Origin: Apiosordaria backusii
Lineage: Eukaryota; Ascomycota; Sordariomycetes; Sordariales; Lasiosphaeriaceae
Assembly: GCA_030549205.1 (NCBI GenBank)
Contig: JAUKTV010000006.1
Coordinates: 2,250,501 to 2,314,500, forward strand
DNA: 64,000 bases
Direction of reading: 5' to 3'
In this document: in pieces, positions 44,450 through 55,995 of the stretch
How positions within the stretch are numbered: position 1 is the first letter of the stretch
Layout: each line of letters starts with the position of its first letter
Notes under the pieces: model-generated
What the model was told of the DNA's origin: nothing
The model's database searches: none
The model's input: only the letters and a program-made list of their open reading frames with translations
Made by a program: the position numbers and the translations under genes

Positions 44450-45560
44450 ATGCCGCTTCTTCAGGTAAATACTCCGCTTGCCTTTGACGCCGAGGCAGAT
44501 TTGCTTGGATCCGGCACTGTTGGGGAGGTATTTCGGGTGACACTCGGTCTGCCGGTATGTAAAGCCACTGCCCTACAGCCTTAGTGTTGCGGGTTAGAGC
44601 CTGACATCATATGTCCTCTTAGAATGCCAAACCGCGGGCACCCCCACGAGTCTTTGCACTCAAACGCTACTTCAGTCGGGAGGGAAGAGATGATTTCGCC
44701 AATGAACGGAACACTCTCGAATCACTCGCAGTTCCGGCTCCGCATGCCGCCATTGTCTATCACCTCTCAAGCTGGATAGCTGACACGGCATCCTACATGC
44801 TGTTTCCTTTGGCTTCCGGAGACCTGCACCGTTTTCTACACACAGAACCCCCTCCAAACGAGATAACCGCCGACATTGCCGCGCCACTTCTTGACCGCGT
44901 CCATGGTCTCCTCGACGCTCTACGGTTTATACACGACTCAGGAGTTCTTCGACTCCCAGAATACCCACGTCCAGTTCGACGCATTGGCTTTCACCACGAC
45001 CTGAAGCCTGCTAACGTTCTGATCTTTCAGGACAACGCCGGTCGCACTCATTGGAAGCTGGGCGACTTCGGCTCCGGTACTGCGCGGTTTGTTCCGGCTG
45101 AGTTCCACGAGGAACTGTACAACCGCAAGGCTTCGACGGGCGATCCCGTGTACAGCGCGCCCGAGTTCGCCGTTGACGGCCGCGTCTCGAGCCCTAAGGA
45201 TATCTGGAGTATGGGGGCCGTGTTACTCGAGGTGTTAGTCTGGGCCCGTGGTACTTCAATTGCAGAAGTTCAGCGTTTTGAGGCCGCCCGGCTGGAGTTT
45301 CGGGAAGAAACAATGGAGAATGCCGCGTTGTACTGGTGTCAAAGTCCTGCGGGTGGCTTGCCGTATCTGAATCCCGCTGTTGAAACCGAGCTGGACAAGA
45401 TCGCGTTGCGAAGCACGCACGTGCGGTCTCGTCACAGTTTTTTCTGGCTCTTGCAAGGGTTGTACGTAGAATGTTGGCACTTGAGCCGCAGATTCGGCCT
45501 ACCGCAGCTGAACTTTGCCAACATATGGAGGAACTCAAGCTTGCCTTTGAATTAAAGTAA
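44450..45560 (+). CDS. Ser/Thr protein kinase, 332 aa, three exons
   Basis: Compact kinase that appears complete. Exons: 44450-44554, 44623-45425, 45470-45560. The glycine-rich loop LGSGTVGEVF is in exon 1, the ATP Lys in FALKRYF, the catalytic loop is FHHDLKPANVLIF (HHD for HRD), the Mg loop LGDFGSG, and the P+1 motif SAPEF. The last exon, in a new frame, gives MLALEPQIRPTAAEL, the usual end of a kinase C-lobe (RPTA), so the 44-nt intron is supported although its donor (GTCTCG) is weak. The protein is kinase domain only. No homologue-specific name can be given. Confidence 0.8.
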
Positions 45561-46378
45561 CGTGGCCCCGGCCCATCTGTCGGGTCCACAGGGATTCTCA
45601 GGGGGTCGGGGTCCACGCTCCAATCCGAGGCGGAGTCTATCGAGACGGACCGGCGTGTCGTTCAAATATAAGGAGAGGTTAGATTCATAGAACAATAATT
45701 TGAGCTACGTATCACCTTGGAAATCAAGGTCAATTGTGGAGCAGGAGCGAAAAGAATACATAGGCGTCTATTCCGGTGCGGCCCGACATTAAATTGGTGC
45801 TAACGACCCAAGTCCAACCCGTTCTGGGTACCTACTAATCCCTGTGACAGACAGAGTTATCCCACATGACCCCTCCCATCCTATGTCCCCCCCATCAGAA
45901 CACAATATCGCAAGACATCTGAACAGGTTATCGATCAGATGAGAACAGTGCTTCATAGTTTTCGACATCAGATACGTACACGTCACAATGGGAATCTTAG
46001 GCCTTGTCGTCGCGCTCTTGAAGCATGCGGATGCTGGTATTGCCTCCTTTGGCAGCGAACGAGAAGCCGGGAGCAGTGGCCTTGATACGGACCAGCTGCC
46101 TCCACGGTTGCTCTTTCGAGGTGTTACTGCCATCCATGTCGAGAGCGTTGATCAACTTGTCTGGCGGATATGTACCTAGGTTGCGCCAAAAGAGGATGGG
46201 AGAACCACGGTCGGCAGCACAGGTCGACGTGGATGTGTCAAGGCAAGATTTGTGCACGAGTGTGCTGGAGAAAGCCCCTCTATAAATGGACAGTAGGCTT
46301 CCCTGTTTCCTTCATTCCGTCATACCGTAACTTACCAGTCAACGACCTCGCCAGCTGGCCTCTCGACCACACGATGCA
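45561..46378. other. intergenic; one short minus-strand coding-like stretch
   Basis: No intact gene. A minus-strand frame at 46257-45997 (86 codons, no ATG) reads somewhat like protein (SPILFWRNLG, IKATAPGFSFAAKGG) but resembles no family I know, and it may be a relic like its neighbour. Confidence 0.4.
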
Positions 46379-46612
46379 ATGGACCATGCGACAGGACAGT
46401 CCGATGACGCCCAGCTCGCAACATTGGGATACGATGCTGCCTTTCACCGGAACTTTACCCCTATATCTCTGCTAGGCATGGCCTTTGCCATCCTCAACTC
46501 GTGGGTTGTCATGTCCACATCGCTCCCTCTGGCCCTCGCGAGCGATGGTCCCAGCGCGGCTGTCTGGGGTCTCGTGGGCGCTGGGCTCGGAGTATCGGCG
46601 AGGAACTTTTGA
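46379..46612 (+). pseudogene. N-terminal fragment of an APC-family amino-acid/choline permease
   Basis: The 77-residue frame starts at an ATG and reads LATLGYDAAFHRNFTPISLL then GMAFAILNSWVVMSTSLPLA and GPSAAVWGLVGAG, exactly the start and first membrane helix of fungal choline/GABA-type permeases (Hnm1-like). It then ends in a short unrelated tail. The remaining roughly 400 residues and 11 helices are absent from the following sequence, so this is a truncated relic. Confidence 0.7.
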
Positions 46613-47348
46613 CGATGTATGTGACTATTTAGGAGTTGTATAATAAGAAACTGGACGAGGTTGGGCCTGAGGGTTCGGAGCGGCGTAAGGCGTGGTTGCT
46701 GGCGCGAATTTGAGGTTGCGCGACGGGCGATTCTTTATGTTTTCGGTCCTAAAGAGAACCGAACGGAGTTGCTTATATGGGGACCGCTATTGTTGACGGT
46801 AAAACCTAAGACGTTACTCTGTCCTCTTCTTAATAAGTATGCCCTGGCTTCTCTTCTTTTTTGTTTTGAAAAGATGTTCTGTTTGCTTGCCCGGAGCGTG
46901 GTTTTTATAGCTGCCAGCATGCCAGATCTGGTATATAGGATTTTTCCGGTGGTGATCTGGATTTGTTTATGTGGTACCGAACAAGTTCTCGTTAATCCTA
47001 AATTGTGTTGATGTTTTCTGTATGCAAGTGTTTCTTACCCTGGCTTGCTTTTCCTGTGGCTGAGCTTGATGGCCTCAAATCAATACCAGACCATCTTTCC
47101 CGTGCCCAATTTAGCTATAAACGCGAAGACTATTTGAAATCAATTCACTATTTGCTGACGTGCATAAGCAAGCCACGCCAGTATGAGGTGATCGAGTGTG
47201 TGCAGGACAGTGTAGCAATACCTACTTTGGCTTATCCCCGAGATAGACCTGGATAATTGGCTTAGTGACAATACGACTGGGGCTTCTAAATTCTGGTAAG
47301 TTTCAGGGAGATGGGATGCCAGGACAAGGGGCTAAGAAGTTTGACGGT
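46613..47348. other. intergenic, no gene seen
   Basis: Open frames here (for example 46661-47011 plus) have no conserved look and odd composition. Treated as non-coding. Confidence 0.4.
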
Positions 47349-47681
47349 CTAGGTGTTCTGTGCATCTGTGCCACACTCTTGCTGCAAGTACAGAATTAGT
47401 TGTTTGCGGGCTTTTTCCCACGAGCTACCACTTTTTTTATCTTCGATAATGAAGGCAGGCAGGAATGTTCGCTGACCGCGTGGTTGATTTGTAAGAATCG
47501 AGATTTTGCAATCCTCCCTTTCTCGAGAGCCTTTGAAGGGCGGCTGTTGAAATTCCCACGAGAAAGCATGGGCTTTGTCAAAAAAAAGTGGGAGAATATT
47601 TTGCCACATACGGTCCACATAGCATTCATGAGATTGTGGACTGATCTCTTTGAATACTACGCTGTTTCTTTCAATCTCCAT
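47349..47681 (-). pseudogene. gene fragment, possible PD-(D/E)XK-type segment
   Basis: A 110-codon minus-strand frame with protein-like wording (MWQNILPLFFDKAHAFSW, FIIEDKKSGSSWEKARKQL). The E-D-K followed by an amphipathic helix recalls the core of PD-(D/E)XK-type domains, but this is weak. It starts after a stop and ends abruptly, so it is a piece of a gene. See the plus-strand piece at 47916-48101. Confidence 0.35.
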
Positions 47682-47784
47682 GTACTGCGCCGCTCATCGG
47701 TTTATACTTTGGAGGCATTGCCAGAGGACTCAAGCACGCTGTAGACAAAAAACTGGTACTCCAAGTGTTCAACAGGCATCAAAA

Positions 47785-47895
47785 CACAGTTGACAGACCA
47801 TATAAGATAGCCGTAAGGCCTCGAAAGATAGTCGGTAGACCTTTAAAGATAGTCAACAGGCCTAAAAATGGTGTAATAGGCCTTTAAATGCAATG
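47785..47895. repeat. imperfect 21-bp tandem repeat
   Basis: Four to five variants of AAAGATAGTCGGTAGACCTTT-like units lie between the two gene fragments. Confidence 0.6.
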
Positions 47896-47915
47896 GGCAC
47901 GCCTGTATCGACTAG

Positions 47916-48101
47916 CAGGACATTGATATTTATGCAGCGGTTACTGTGGGGCAACACACACAGTTCTATATGTTTGATGTCGGCAAAGATGAGCTTATGA
48001 TGTTCTCGATGGAACCAGAAGAATATTATCATTTCAAGAATGATGAGAAGAAAATCGTGGAGATTCTGCGCGAGATTGCTAGTAGAGTGTTGACTCGTTG
48101 A
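47916..48101 (+). pseudogene. C-terminal gene fragment of unknown family
   Basis: A 61-residue frame that begins straight after a TAG and ends at TGA, reading FYMFDVGKDELMMFSMEPEE then YHFKNDEKKIVEILREI. The alternation and helix-forming end look like the C-terminus of a real protein. It faces the minus-strand fragment at 47349-47681 across a tandem repeat. The two could be halves of one gene split by an inversion. Confidence 0.35.
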
Positions 48102-48189
48102 CCGAAGTGTTCTGCATTCAAGCAACTCAGTTGTCGCCTCCCGCTTCATCCCCACTACCTACCATAGTGGGAATTTGAGCAGTCACGTA

Positions 48190-48515
48190 GAGTCTACCCC
48201 GTCAAACAGAGTCTACAGGGTCAAACAGAGTCTACAGGCTAGGCCCACTTACACCCACGGAAGCCGTAGGGAGGCACCTGCCGTACACCCCCCCCTATAT
48301 GGTTCCTTCTTCCCGCCCCGGGCTCGTTCAATTAGCTACTGGCTCAGTGGCCCAGTGGCCGACCCTGGCGTCCACCCAGTAAGTCTTCCATCGTTCAACA
48401 GGCCTGTGTTCAATCCCGGTTACGTCCCACTGACCTTCTTCTTTTCTAGCGCTTCCAACCAGTGGTCTTTCACTGGCCTACCCACTGGCCTACCCACTGG
48501 CCTATCCACTGGCCC
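48190..48515. repeat. two short tandem repeats (18 bp and 12 bp)
   Basis: GTCAAACAGAGTCTACAG units at about 48200-48240 and four CACTGGCCTACC units at 48471-48515. The plus-strand open frame across them (48175-48642) follows from the repeat lengths being multiples of three and is not taken as a gene. Confidence 0.75.
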
Positions 48516-50826
48516 AGTTGACAGTGGAATTGAACAGCGGCCAGCTCAGTGGAAGACCACTGGGCTAGCCACTGTGATTTTTGATCAATATAGGCCCTGG
48601 GGTGTAGACTGTTTGACCTGTAGACTCTGTTGGCTTAATTGAATCAATTTGATATGCAGACACAGTTTGACTATACAGACACAATTCAACTGGGCCCACA
48701 CCCGCTGTGGTAGGTATGTCGCTCCCAGGCCCCAGCCACTCTTCATAACCTCTAATTCCAAATGGCAGCCTTACGGCCACTACGAGGTCTCTGAGCTTGA
48801 ACACCAGTTTTACAGAAGAAGCTGAACGAAGGTCAGTCCGTAAGTACCTATTCTCCTGTGTTATTAGTTGTTCACCCATTTGTAAATTCGAGTGCCATGA
48901 CTTGGAGATGCTAAGAACTACCTAGGTAAAAAGCCTGCAACACAACTTTAACGATTGCGATCATGTGTCCTTCTTTGGAGAGCGCAATGAAGGAGATACC
49001 AACGCTCTTGATCTGTCGGTTTTTACTCGAAGGAGAGAGTTAGCACTTTGATGGTGTGCTGAAGAATATGCATTGAGGGCTGGGTCAGACACGACGGGGT
49101 TCTGATACCTGGTAATGTGTTGGGCGTGGCTACGAAGGCTCATAACTAGCTATGGAGAGGAAAACATGGAGCTTGGGGTCGGTCTGAGTCCTTTCCAAGT
49201 TGGGTAAAAGAGAGTAGTTTCTGGGCAGGTGAAATCCCTGATCTTTAGGTATTGGCCATCTCAAATAACACATTCCACATATATGCTCGTAATTTGGCAA
49301 GGGATCCGTGATCGTGATTTCTGCCCGTTGTCAGTGAGCAAGATGCGGCTGTTAACATCACTCTGGACCTGGTTCACCTTGCTCCACTGTGGAGGTTGGA
49401 ATGGAAAAGTGTTCATATCGAGACCGTTATCGGGCCGCAGGATGAAATGAAGATGCTTAAAATGCAAATACATAGACAACTGGTTTTTCCATGTCAAAAA
49501 CCCACAAGCATTTTAGGAAATCAATATGCGTCTTGGTCTTTTACATCGTGGACGGAAAACCAACTGACGATTTTTAATATGTCAGCCAGCTACAGTATGG
49601 AATTAAAGCCACTATTATATGAGGCTTCTTTTGAAGGAACGTTCCACAGATGCTTTGATACAGAGCTACATGTAGATGTTAAAGATAAAATGAAATATAT
49701 ATGTCAATAGGCAAAATCATGAGTATGTGAGCTCAGAACATGGTTAAAGAGCGACACTTTTGAGATCTTGCACTTTTACTTCATAGACCCTGTGGGCTAG
49801 GTTTTCTTACAAATAACCCCAGCCCCGCTCATAGTTGCTTCGACAGGCCAATGTAGGTATTTATCATGAAGGCAACTTGTAAACATGTCTCTATTAAGAT
49901 GTACACTTCAAGGGTGGGTTCAAAAGTAAGGGAACGCCCAGGGCGCTTTACTAGGTACCTACCTTATAGGGGATATTTTCCAAGGCTGTGGTACATACGG
50001 CGAGGAATATTCCTTTCGTAGAATTGTTTAGAAATGTAATGCGTGTTAAGCTTAAACTAAAATCACTAAGTGATGAATTGGTGAAGACCGTGTAGTAGAA
50101 TTTCTGGTGTACTAAATAAAATCCTCATTGAGAGTGAGCGCACGCTCCTCTTTGTGCACGGTCCGCCACTGCGTGAGTGAGTTGGCTGGGTCGAACCTCC
50201 AAGGAGACTTGAGCCTAGAGTGATTCCTGTGACATCAAGATGTCACATTTCCCTAATGCGGTGAAACCCAGGCCCTCATTTGCCGTGGAGATTTAGTGTA
50301 ACTTCAGGACAATTTCAGTTGGGGAACGCAAAGGTTTATCTCCTGCAACGCAACAACACGCATGGACAAGGTTAAGTCTCTCCGTGTCAGCCAGTTGGTT
50401 GGTGATTCTAAGGCACTCATCATGCAGCACTGGGATTTCCATCGCCTGACGGGTATTGTGAAAGCCAGAACCACAACCGAATTCAACTGGTCCTCGGAAA
50501 TTATCACATGTCAGGGAAGCACGTGAGGCTGACAACGACTATTGTCCCATTGCCACACTGTATTGAATACAATGTAATGTACTCACTGGAGGCGCAGAAG
50601 AGGTGGAAACAGGTCGTGGGGCAATGGTGAACTGGGCAATATAATGCATTCCTCATGACAGCCAAACAGTGGTGGTCAACAGACAAAACGCGACAAGGCC
50701 AATAATTTACAGCTTGATGAATACTTATCATGTTCCTGCCTAGTAAAGCTCTCGACGCTAACAACTTCAGACGCAAATTAGGCATGACAGAACGGCTTGA
50801 GAGGTTCCGAGTACCTGATTTTATCC
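48516..50826. other. gene-poor stretch
   Basis: 2.3 kb without a gene I can support. It contains an AGGTACCT palindrome at 49953-49960 and scattered short frames. Base composition is moderately AT-rich. Confidence 0.45.
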
Positions 50827-53179
50827 TTAGCGTACGACAATATCTATCACTCCCGCCTGTTCAAGTTCTTTTTCAGTCATGAACCCTAGAGTGACCAGTC
50901 CAGACCCAGAACCTGGATATTGAGATCCATAAAAGCCAGTAATGGCAGTGCCAAATGGGACCTTAAAGTGTGTCTTCTCCTCAACCCAGCCGCGCGCGAT
51001 ATACTCATCGATGGGAAAGCGACAGCTTCGGCCTCGGTTGGTAGAAATCTGGAAGAACATGGACTGTTAGCTGGATCATTTGGTAAAGATATATATGTGT
51101 TCCCGGGGGGTTAATTATCTTAAAGTATAGGTGCATACCGTGAATGAAGCGAGTACCCCCTCCGTCTTGTGCCAACCCCTTGCGGACGGCCGATACTTTT
51201 GACAAACCTCGATGGCGTTGATTCGTTCCCCACCAGGACCGTCAATGTCGAAACTGACAACAGGATCAAACTCTTCGTCTTCGTCTTCGTCACCGTCGCT
51301 GCCTTCGTCACCGTCGCTGCCTTCGTCGTTGTCATTGCCATCGTCACTGTCACTGCCTTCGTCGCTATCTCCGTCAGGTCGAGGTGCCCGGCCGAAGTAT
51401 CGGCACTCGGCGGGGATAACCGATGTGTTATACTCGAAGACAACAGAATCACTGTCACATGATATCTTTGTCAGGTTGTGGAGATACAATCCCTGTGGAC
51501 CTCCAAAATGAGTCCAGAACAGAGGTTTAAAGCCTGAGAGGTATGACTCAAGTTGCGGAAAGTATGAAGAATTGAGGTTTGCCTTCGCTGGTGGGAAATC
51601 TGGATACCATATCGCTCCGCCCCTGAGGGTGCGCCGATCGGCTTCGTCGCCGCTATCATCGCTGTCCACGTCGACAATCATGCCAGCATCGTCACTGCTG
51701 TTCTGACGTCGAGGGCCTTTGAGAATGGCGGAGATTGAGACCAGTTTGCAGGCCTTCAACGAATCTGAATTAGTAACTATACCCACGTTTGTCCAGCAAT
51801 GACTCGAAGACTTACGTCGAACCCTAGCTCCAACGCGGCCATGCGTCGTGAGCCACCCAAACGTCCTGTCACGGTCTTGGCGGCATTCGCAGAAATACCT
51901 CCGACCCATTTGCCAGCGTGACCGTTTGAATCCAGCCACTGCAAACCATGGATACCATTTGGACCGACCGCGACGTTAAACCCCGATAGGCCAGGCTGGA
52001 CTTCAGCAGTCGGCTCAATTTTGAACTCGGCACCAGTGTAGCCCACCGCCATCTCTCGTGCCTTTTTGGCAGACAACTTGAGGCCTGCAATATATTTTCT
52101 CCCCTCAATGACAACAGTCGTTACCTGGAATTTCGCTATGTCAGCTGGTGCTGGCATACTAAAAAGGCAAGACTTTAGCTTCCGGCACGCCGGAAGGATC
52201 GGGCTGAAGCCTTCGGGTTTGCCTTCGATGACCCCCCCAACCGTTACCCAAGGTTCTTTGGGGTTTAGGTTAGGCGGAGGCAGCCAAGCCTCCTCCGGCT
52301 TTGTGGAAGCGAGCATTTGCAGGTTGATCATCGGGATAATCTGGGCGATGCACGACCAGACGTGCTTCCGATTATCAAGGACGCTCCAATCATCCTCGCT
52401 AATCAGGTCGGACTTTTGCTCAAGAAATTGGGAAAGCAGGCTCCAGTTTCTATCAATGTGGTGTGGCTGAACTTCGTAGAACCACGAGAATTGAGATCTG
52501 TAGCCCTCGAAAAGAGCAGCGGAGCGTCGCGTTAAAATGTCGCCTGGGTCCGATTCGGGCAGAACTGTTGCATTCAGGAGTCTCGAAATGTCCACACGAT
52601 CGATAGGATTTGACCCGGAAGGGGCGTCTTTTTTTCTTTGCTTGTCAGGTCGAACTTCCCAAGGGTAAAAGCTTGTCTCATGCCCCTGATATGCCTGACC
52701 CCAATCAAGAAGACCGTAGCTGATCTTAGGCAGACAGTCAAGAATCCAAAACAACCTGTCCAAGGCTATTGGTGTAGGGTGCATGGCCTTCTCCAGAAGA
52801 CGCCAACACACATCGTGGATAGGGTATCCACGCCGATGGTTGATCTCGTAGTCTCGAGCCATGGCGGCGAACTCATCCTCCTTTCGCCTCTTGTAGTTTC
52901 TGCTGTATCGCGCTTCAGGGTCGAGCGGGGCAATGAATTTGCCATCCGATGCATCCTTGTACAGTCCGACTCCAGTTAACTTGATCTTCTTGTCGCTTGA
53001 ATCCAGGCAAACTGGTTTGAGATAGTGTTAGTGCAATCCGAATCGTATTTCTGAGATGAGAGTACATTGTCCCAAAGATACTTACTGCCACGGAACTCAG
53101 TTGTCCACTTTGGCGACCCAGAAGCGACGTCGTCGATTATCCATCTGCAAATGGAACAACACAGATAGCTCGGACTCAT
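50827..53179 (-). CDS. F-box-like large fungal protein with acidic repeat, 708 aa, four exons
   Basis: Exons: 53179-53086, 53011-51816, 51753-51139, 51048-50827. The N-terminus has paired cysteines (YLCCSICRWII) and the FRGICLDSSDKKIKLTGVG turn, followed by RRGYPIHDVCWRLLEKA, a phrase I associate with F-box-associated fungal proteins (DUF7600-like); the F-box itself is not obvious. The middle has a beta-rich region (VTTVVIEGRKYIAGLKLSA) and LQWLDSNGHAGKWVGG. Exon 3 encodes a run of Asp/Glu/Ser/Gly (residues about 550-590). The acceptor before exon 3 is AAG, not CAG; frame and sequence (LGFD|ACKLVSIS) support it. Function unknown; substrate recognition for ubiquitin ligation is a guess. Confidence 0.68.
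51275..51375. repeat. coding minisatellite for the acidic run
   Basis: Units of 18 bp (CGTCACCGTCGCTGCCTT and variants, plus strand) encode the repeated S-D-G-D-E-G phrase in the F-box-like protein. Lengths are multiples of three, so size changes keep frame. Confidence 0.75.
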
Positions 53180-54660
53180 TTCTTAGGTAATTTCTCAATG
53201 ACAGATCAACGTTCGAAGTTGCCGGTTGGATTCCGGGGGGTGTGAAGTTGAGGAGAGTAAAGAGGGAAGGAGAGCAGAGAGGGAAGAGGGAGAAAATTAA
53301 GGCGAGCGAAGAATAAGGTTGAAGGGTGCTTGGAATCTTCAAGAAATGAGGCTGGTTACCGCAAGAACTTAAAATCCTAGTGCGGCTTGCGTGGACGGCC
53401 TCAAGTGTGCTCTGTGTTAGTGGCAGGATAGTGTCCGGTCACTACCTTATTTAACCTCGTGGCATGTTTTGAGCAATGTGAGTAACACAACTTACTCCTT
53501 TCATCGTCTCAAATGACCACTACCGCAAGTCAACTGAAAAAACACCGGTATATCATCGCGGAATGTTTCCCTGCCGCACAAACAAAACGATCTCTCCAAC
53601 TACCGGTAGGTGCCAGGTCCTTTGCCAGCGAATGCCTTTCACCCAGGGCACAAGGCCAGAGTCACAAATATTTGCTTCTACGTCTGCTCGTGACCGAAAA
53701 GCTTGTTTGAAAGTGGCAACAATCGGGCCTGATAGTACACAGACGACACAATCAGGCTGGAATGTGCAGGAAAACAATCGTGTGACTTCATGTTTTCATG
53801 ATACTTTGGGCATGTGACCTCCAATCATTCTGTGCTTCCTTTGGTTCAAACATACATTTGTTTCCACAGCTGGCGCCCCAGCTTGGAGTTTACATCGATT
53901 GTTATTCAAACCGATGGCTGGTGTGGGGCGATGCTAGGAAGTGGGGCTGATTGCTAAGATAAGATTAGACAGGATAGGATAAGATTAAGACAAGATTGAA
54001 AAAGATAAGATAAGATGGTTGGATTAGATAAGAAGTAGACCTGCAGCTGCGTTGGGGGCACTTGAGGTTGCGATTTACAATACCTAGCGTTTGGCATTGC
54101 GAGTGTGAAGAGGTTCCGCAATTCACTCTCATGGCCTGACTCGAAACTCGGCATCGCAGCATACCACATTATCTCTAGCTCCGCTGGAGTTACCTAGGTA
54201 ACTATGGACATTACTTACTTGGACTATCCGCACAATTTGCGAAGAGTTAGATTTCAGTTGAGGAAGTTATATACCCTCCAATGGTCAGACGAGGAGGCAG
54301 GGAGAAGAACCGCATTAGAGATCCCATGTGTTGATCCATATGCCTAGCGCTATTCGTGTTTCCGTCTCATTCCTTTTGATGGAAGTGAAGTTGTTGACGG
54401 CCTACCTGGACCCGTGTGAGTGGTTTACTACGCGGGCCCTGAGTATGCGGGCGAACGAAAAAGGTACCCTGTTTTATGTTTGCCGGCAGGGAGCTATGCT
54501 TCCCAGTGACCTGAGAGCCATCCTCCGCTGAACCCTATTGCTTCCCTTACTTTGTCGCCGACCCTCTTCCTGCCATCGTCCCAGGTGCGCCCCCCCATTT
54601 CTCCACGCCGTCGGGTATCTCCACAACGGCGCTCCCTATATAAATGTGTTTTGCTCCTTT
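53180..54660. other. intergenic with GATAAG-rich patch; includes lost 3' end of the GFA gene
   Basis: Holds the promoter of the F-box-like gene and a low-complexity patch (53955-54035) of repeated GATAAG/GATTAG. From 54660 leftward, the frame of the neighbouring GFA gene continues beyond its stop. No separate gene supported. Confidence 0.5.
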
Positions 54661-54990
54661 CTAATCCAGGCCTTTGATCACACCCCCCTTGACAGAAACT
54701 GTGTTCCTCAGCGTCCCATCAGCTTCACGAATGTGGTGGTAGATTCGGCAGCCGCATTCTTTGCAGAAGTAACAATCCATGGTCCGGCCTTCTTTGGTTG
54801 GTCTTGTCCACATCGACAGCTTGGACTGAATCTCAACGGGGATGGAAAAGGACGAAGAGGAGAAGATGGCCGAGGTTCCAAAGGCGGACGAGGACTGTTT
54901 TTGGCATTCAAGACAATGACAATGATACAGATCCAGAAGAGGAGCTGTCAAGGGAAAAGAGATGAAGGCGCATTGGCAGGTTACCTGCAT
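54661..54990 (-). pseudogene. GFA/CENP-V domain protein with Trp codon changed to stop
   Basis: Start at the ATG at 54990. MQVTCQCAFISFP, YHCHCLECQKQS and CKECGCRIY supply the zinc cysteines of the GFA fold; GTLRNTVSVKGG is the usual late motif. Family members then read G-L-D-W-K-G-A. Here the codon after GLD is TAG (54663-54661), and translation past it gives KGAKHIYIGSAVVEIPDG, clearly the missing C-terminus. A single G-to-A change (TGG to TAG) explains it. The product as written is 109 aa and lacks the last strands. It could be a recent pseudogene, or stop-codon readthrough. Confidence 0.75.
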
Positions 54991-55645
54991 TTTGTTGTAT
55001 GGGACCAAATTGTGTTGACAGATGGAGCTGGAATGAGGAGTTGTTGTTGTCGACGAGGGCTTCGCGTTATGAAGACCCAGTGGCGGGACGAGCGAGCAGA
55101 GTGGTTGCGGGGTAATATGAAGCCGGTCAATGTGAACTAGCAAGATACCACAGCGCGCCAAGACTCGGGCCAATGGGAAACGATACATGTTGAGAGTACC
55201 TAGTGATGGCTTCGCATATGAACACAACAAAAGAGAGAAATTATTGATGAGGCTCTCGATCATTCCAGTTTGGCCGAAAGGAGAGTAGATAAGCGCAGAT
55301 CGGATAGTGACACCCAACGTGGCAGTTATCCCGAACCAAGGACCGTAACAAAATGCAAGTTAGGTACCTGACTGGTGGGTAATATGCTTTGGATACGGTC
55401 ATGCTTGGTGAACAAAAGGTTTTGGTGGCAATGAAAGTGTTTATGGTCTACCTAACACATACCGATCTAACCGCTGAACCCCTGAATCCTCGAACCCGTG
55501 GCTCTCCAAACGCAACGCAACTGCACAGCAGTCTCCCATCTAAACAGAAACAACATGACGCTCAGACAAAGCAGTCTTGTCTGACATTCAACCATGATCA
55601 CCTAAGACATAGCCCCATCATGATCGTGTCAATTACAGGAGCTGC
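54991..55645. other. intergenic, no gene seen
   Basis: Promoter side of the GFA gene and 3' side of the small secreted protein gene. One AGGTACCT at 55362-55369. Confidence 0.4.
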
Positions 55646-55995
55646 TTAATCACAGATAGCAGCCGTCCCTCCGTTCCCAGAGCATCTTCCATCCGCACAG
55701 CAGCAAGCCCCACGGGCCTGGGGCACACCGTCTCCGTTGGTCGGGAAAATGCAGTTCGCGGCCGAGTTGTTGGCCGGGGTGATGAAGACGAGATCGATTT
55801 CATTCTCGACGCCTGATTTTGTTAAACCATGTCAGCCGTCGCTGGACTTGGAGCGTCAATGATGGAAGAAAGCGACTTACAGGAAAGACTGCCGCCGGGG
55901 AGAATGTCACTTCCGCAAAGACGGGCGTTTGGGGGGCATTGAGCGCTGACGAGAGCAGCCGCAGTGGCGAGGAAGAGGACGGCAAATTTGGCCAT
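55646..55995 (-). CDS. small secreted cysteine-rich protein, 93 aa, two exons
   Basis: Exons: 55995-55881 and 55812-55646, joined at GSLS-C-VENEIDL. An 18-residue signal peptide (MAKFAVLFLATAAALVSA) precedes a mature chain of 75 residues with nine cysteines, including a CCC triplet (RGACCCADGRCSGNGG). The size, secretion and cysteine density are those of effector-like or antimicrobial fungal proteins. No family is recognised, and there is no hydrophobin-type cysteine pattern. Confidence 0.75.

Noticed and set aside
48411..48440. tRNA T-arm-like sequence (GTTCAATCCCGG)
   Set aside because: No matching acceptor, D or anticodon stems around it; it lies in repeat-rich DNA.
48175..48642. 155-codon plus-strand open frame
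   Set aside because: Runs through 18-bp and 12-bp tandem repeats whose length keeps any frame open.
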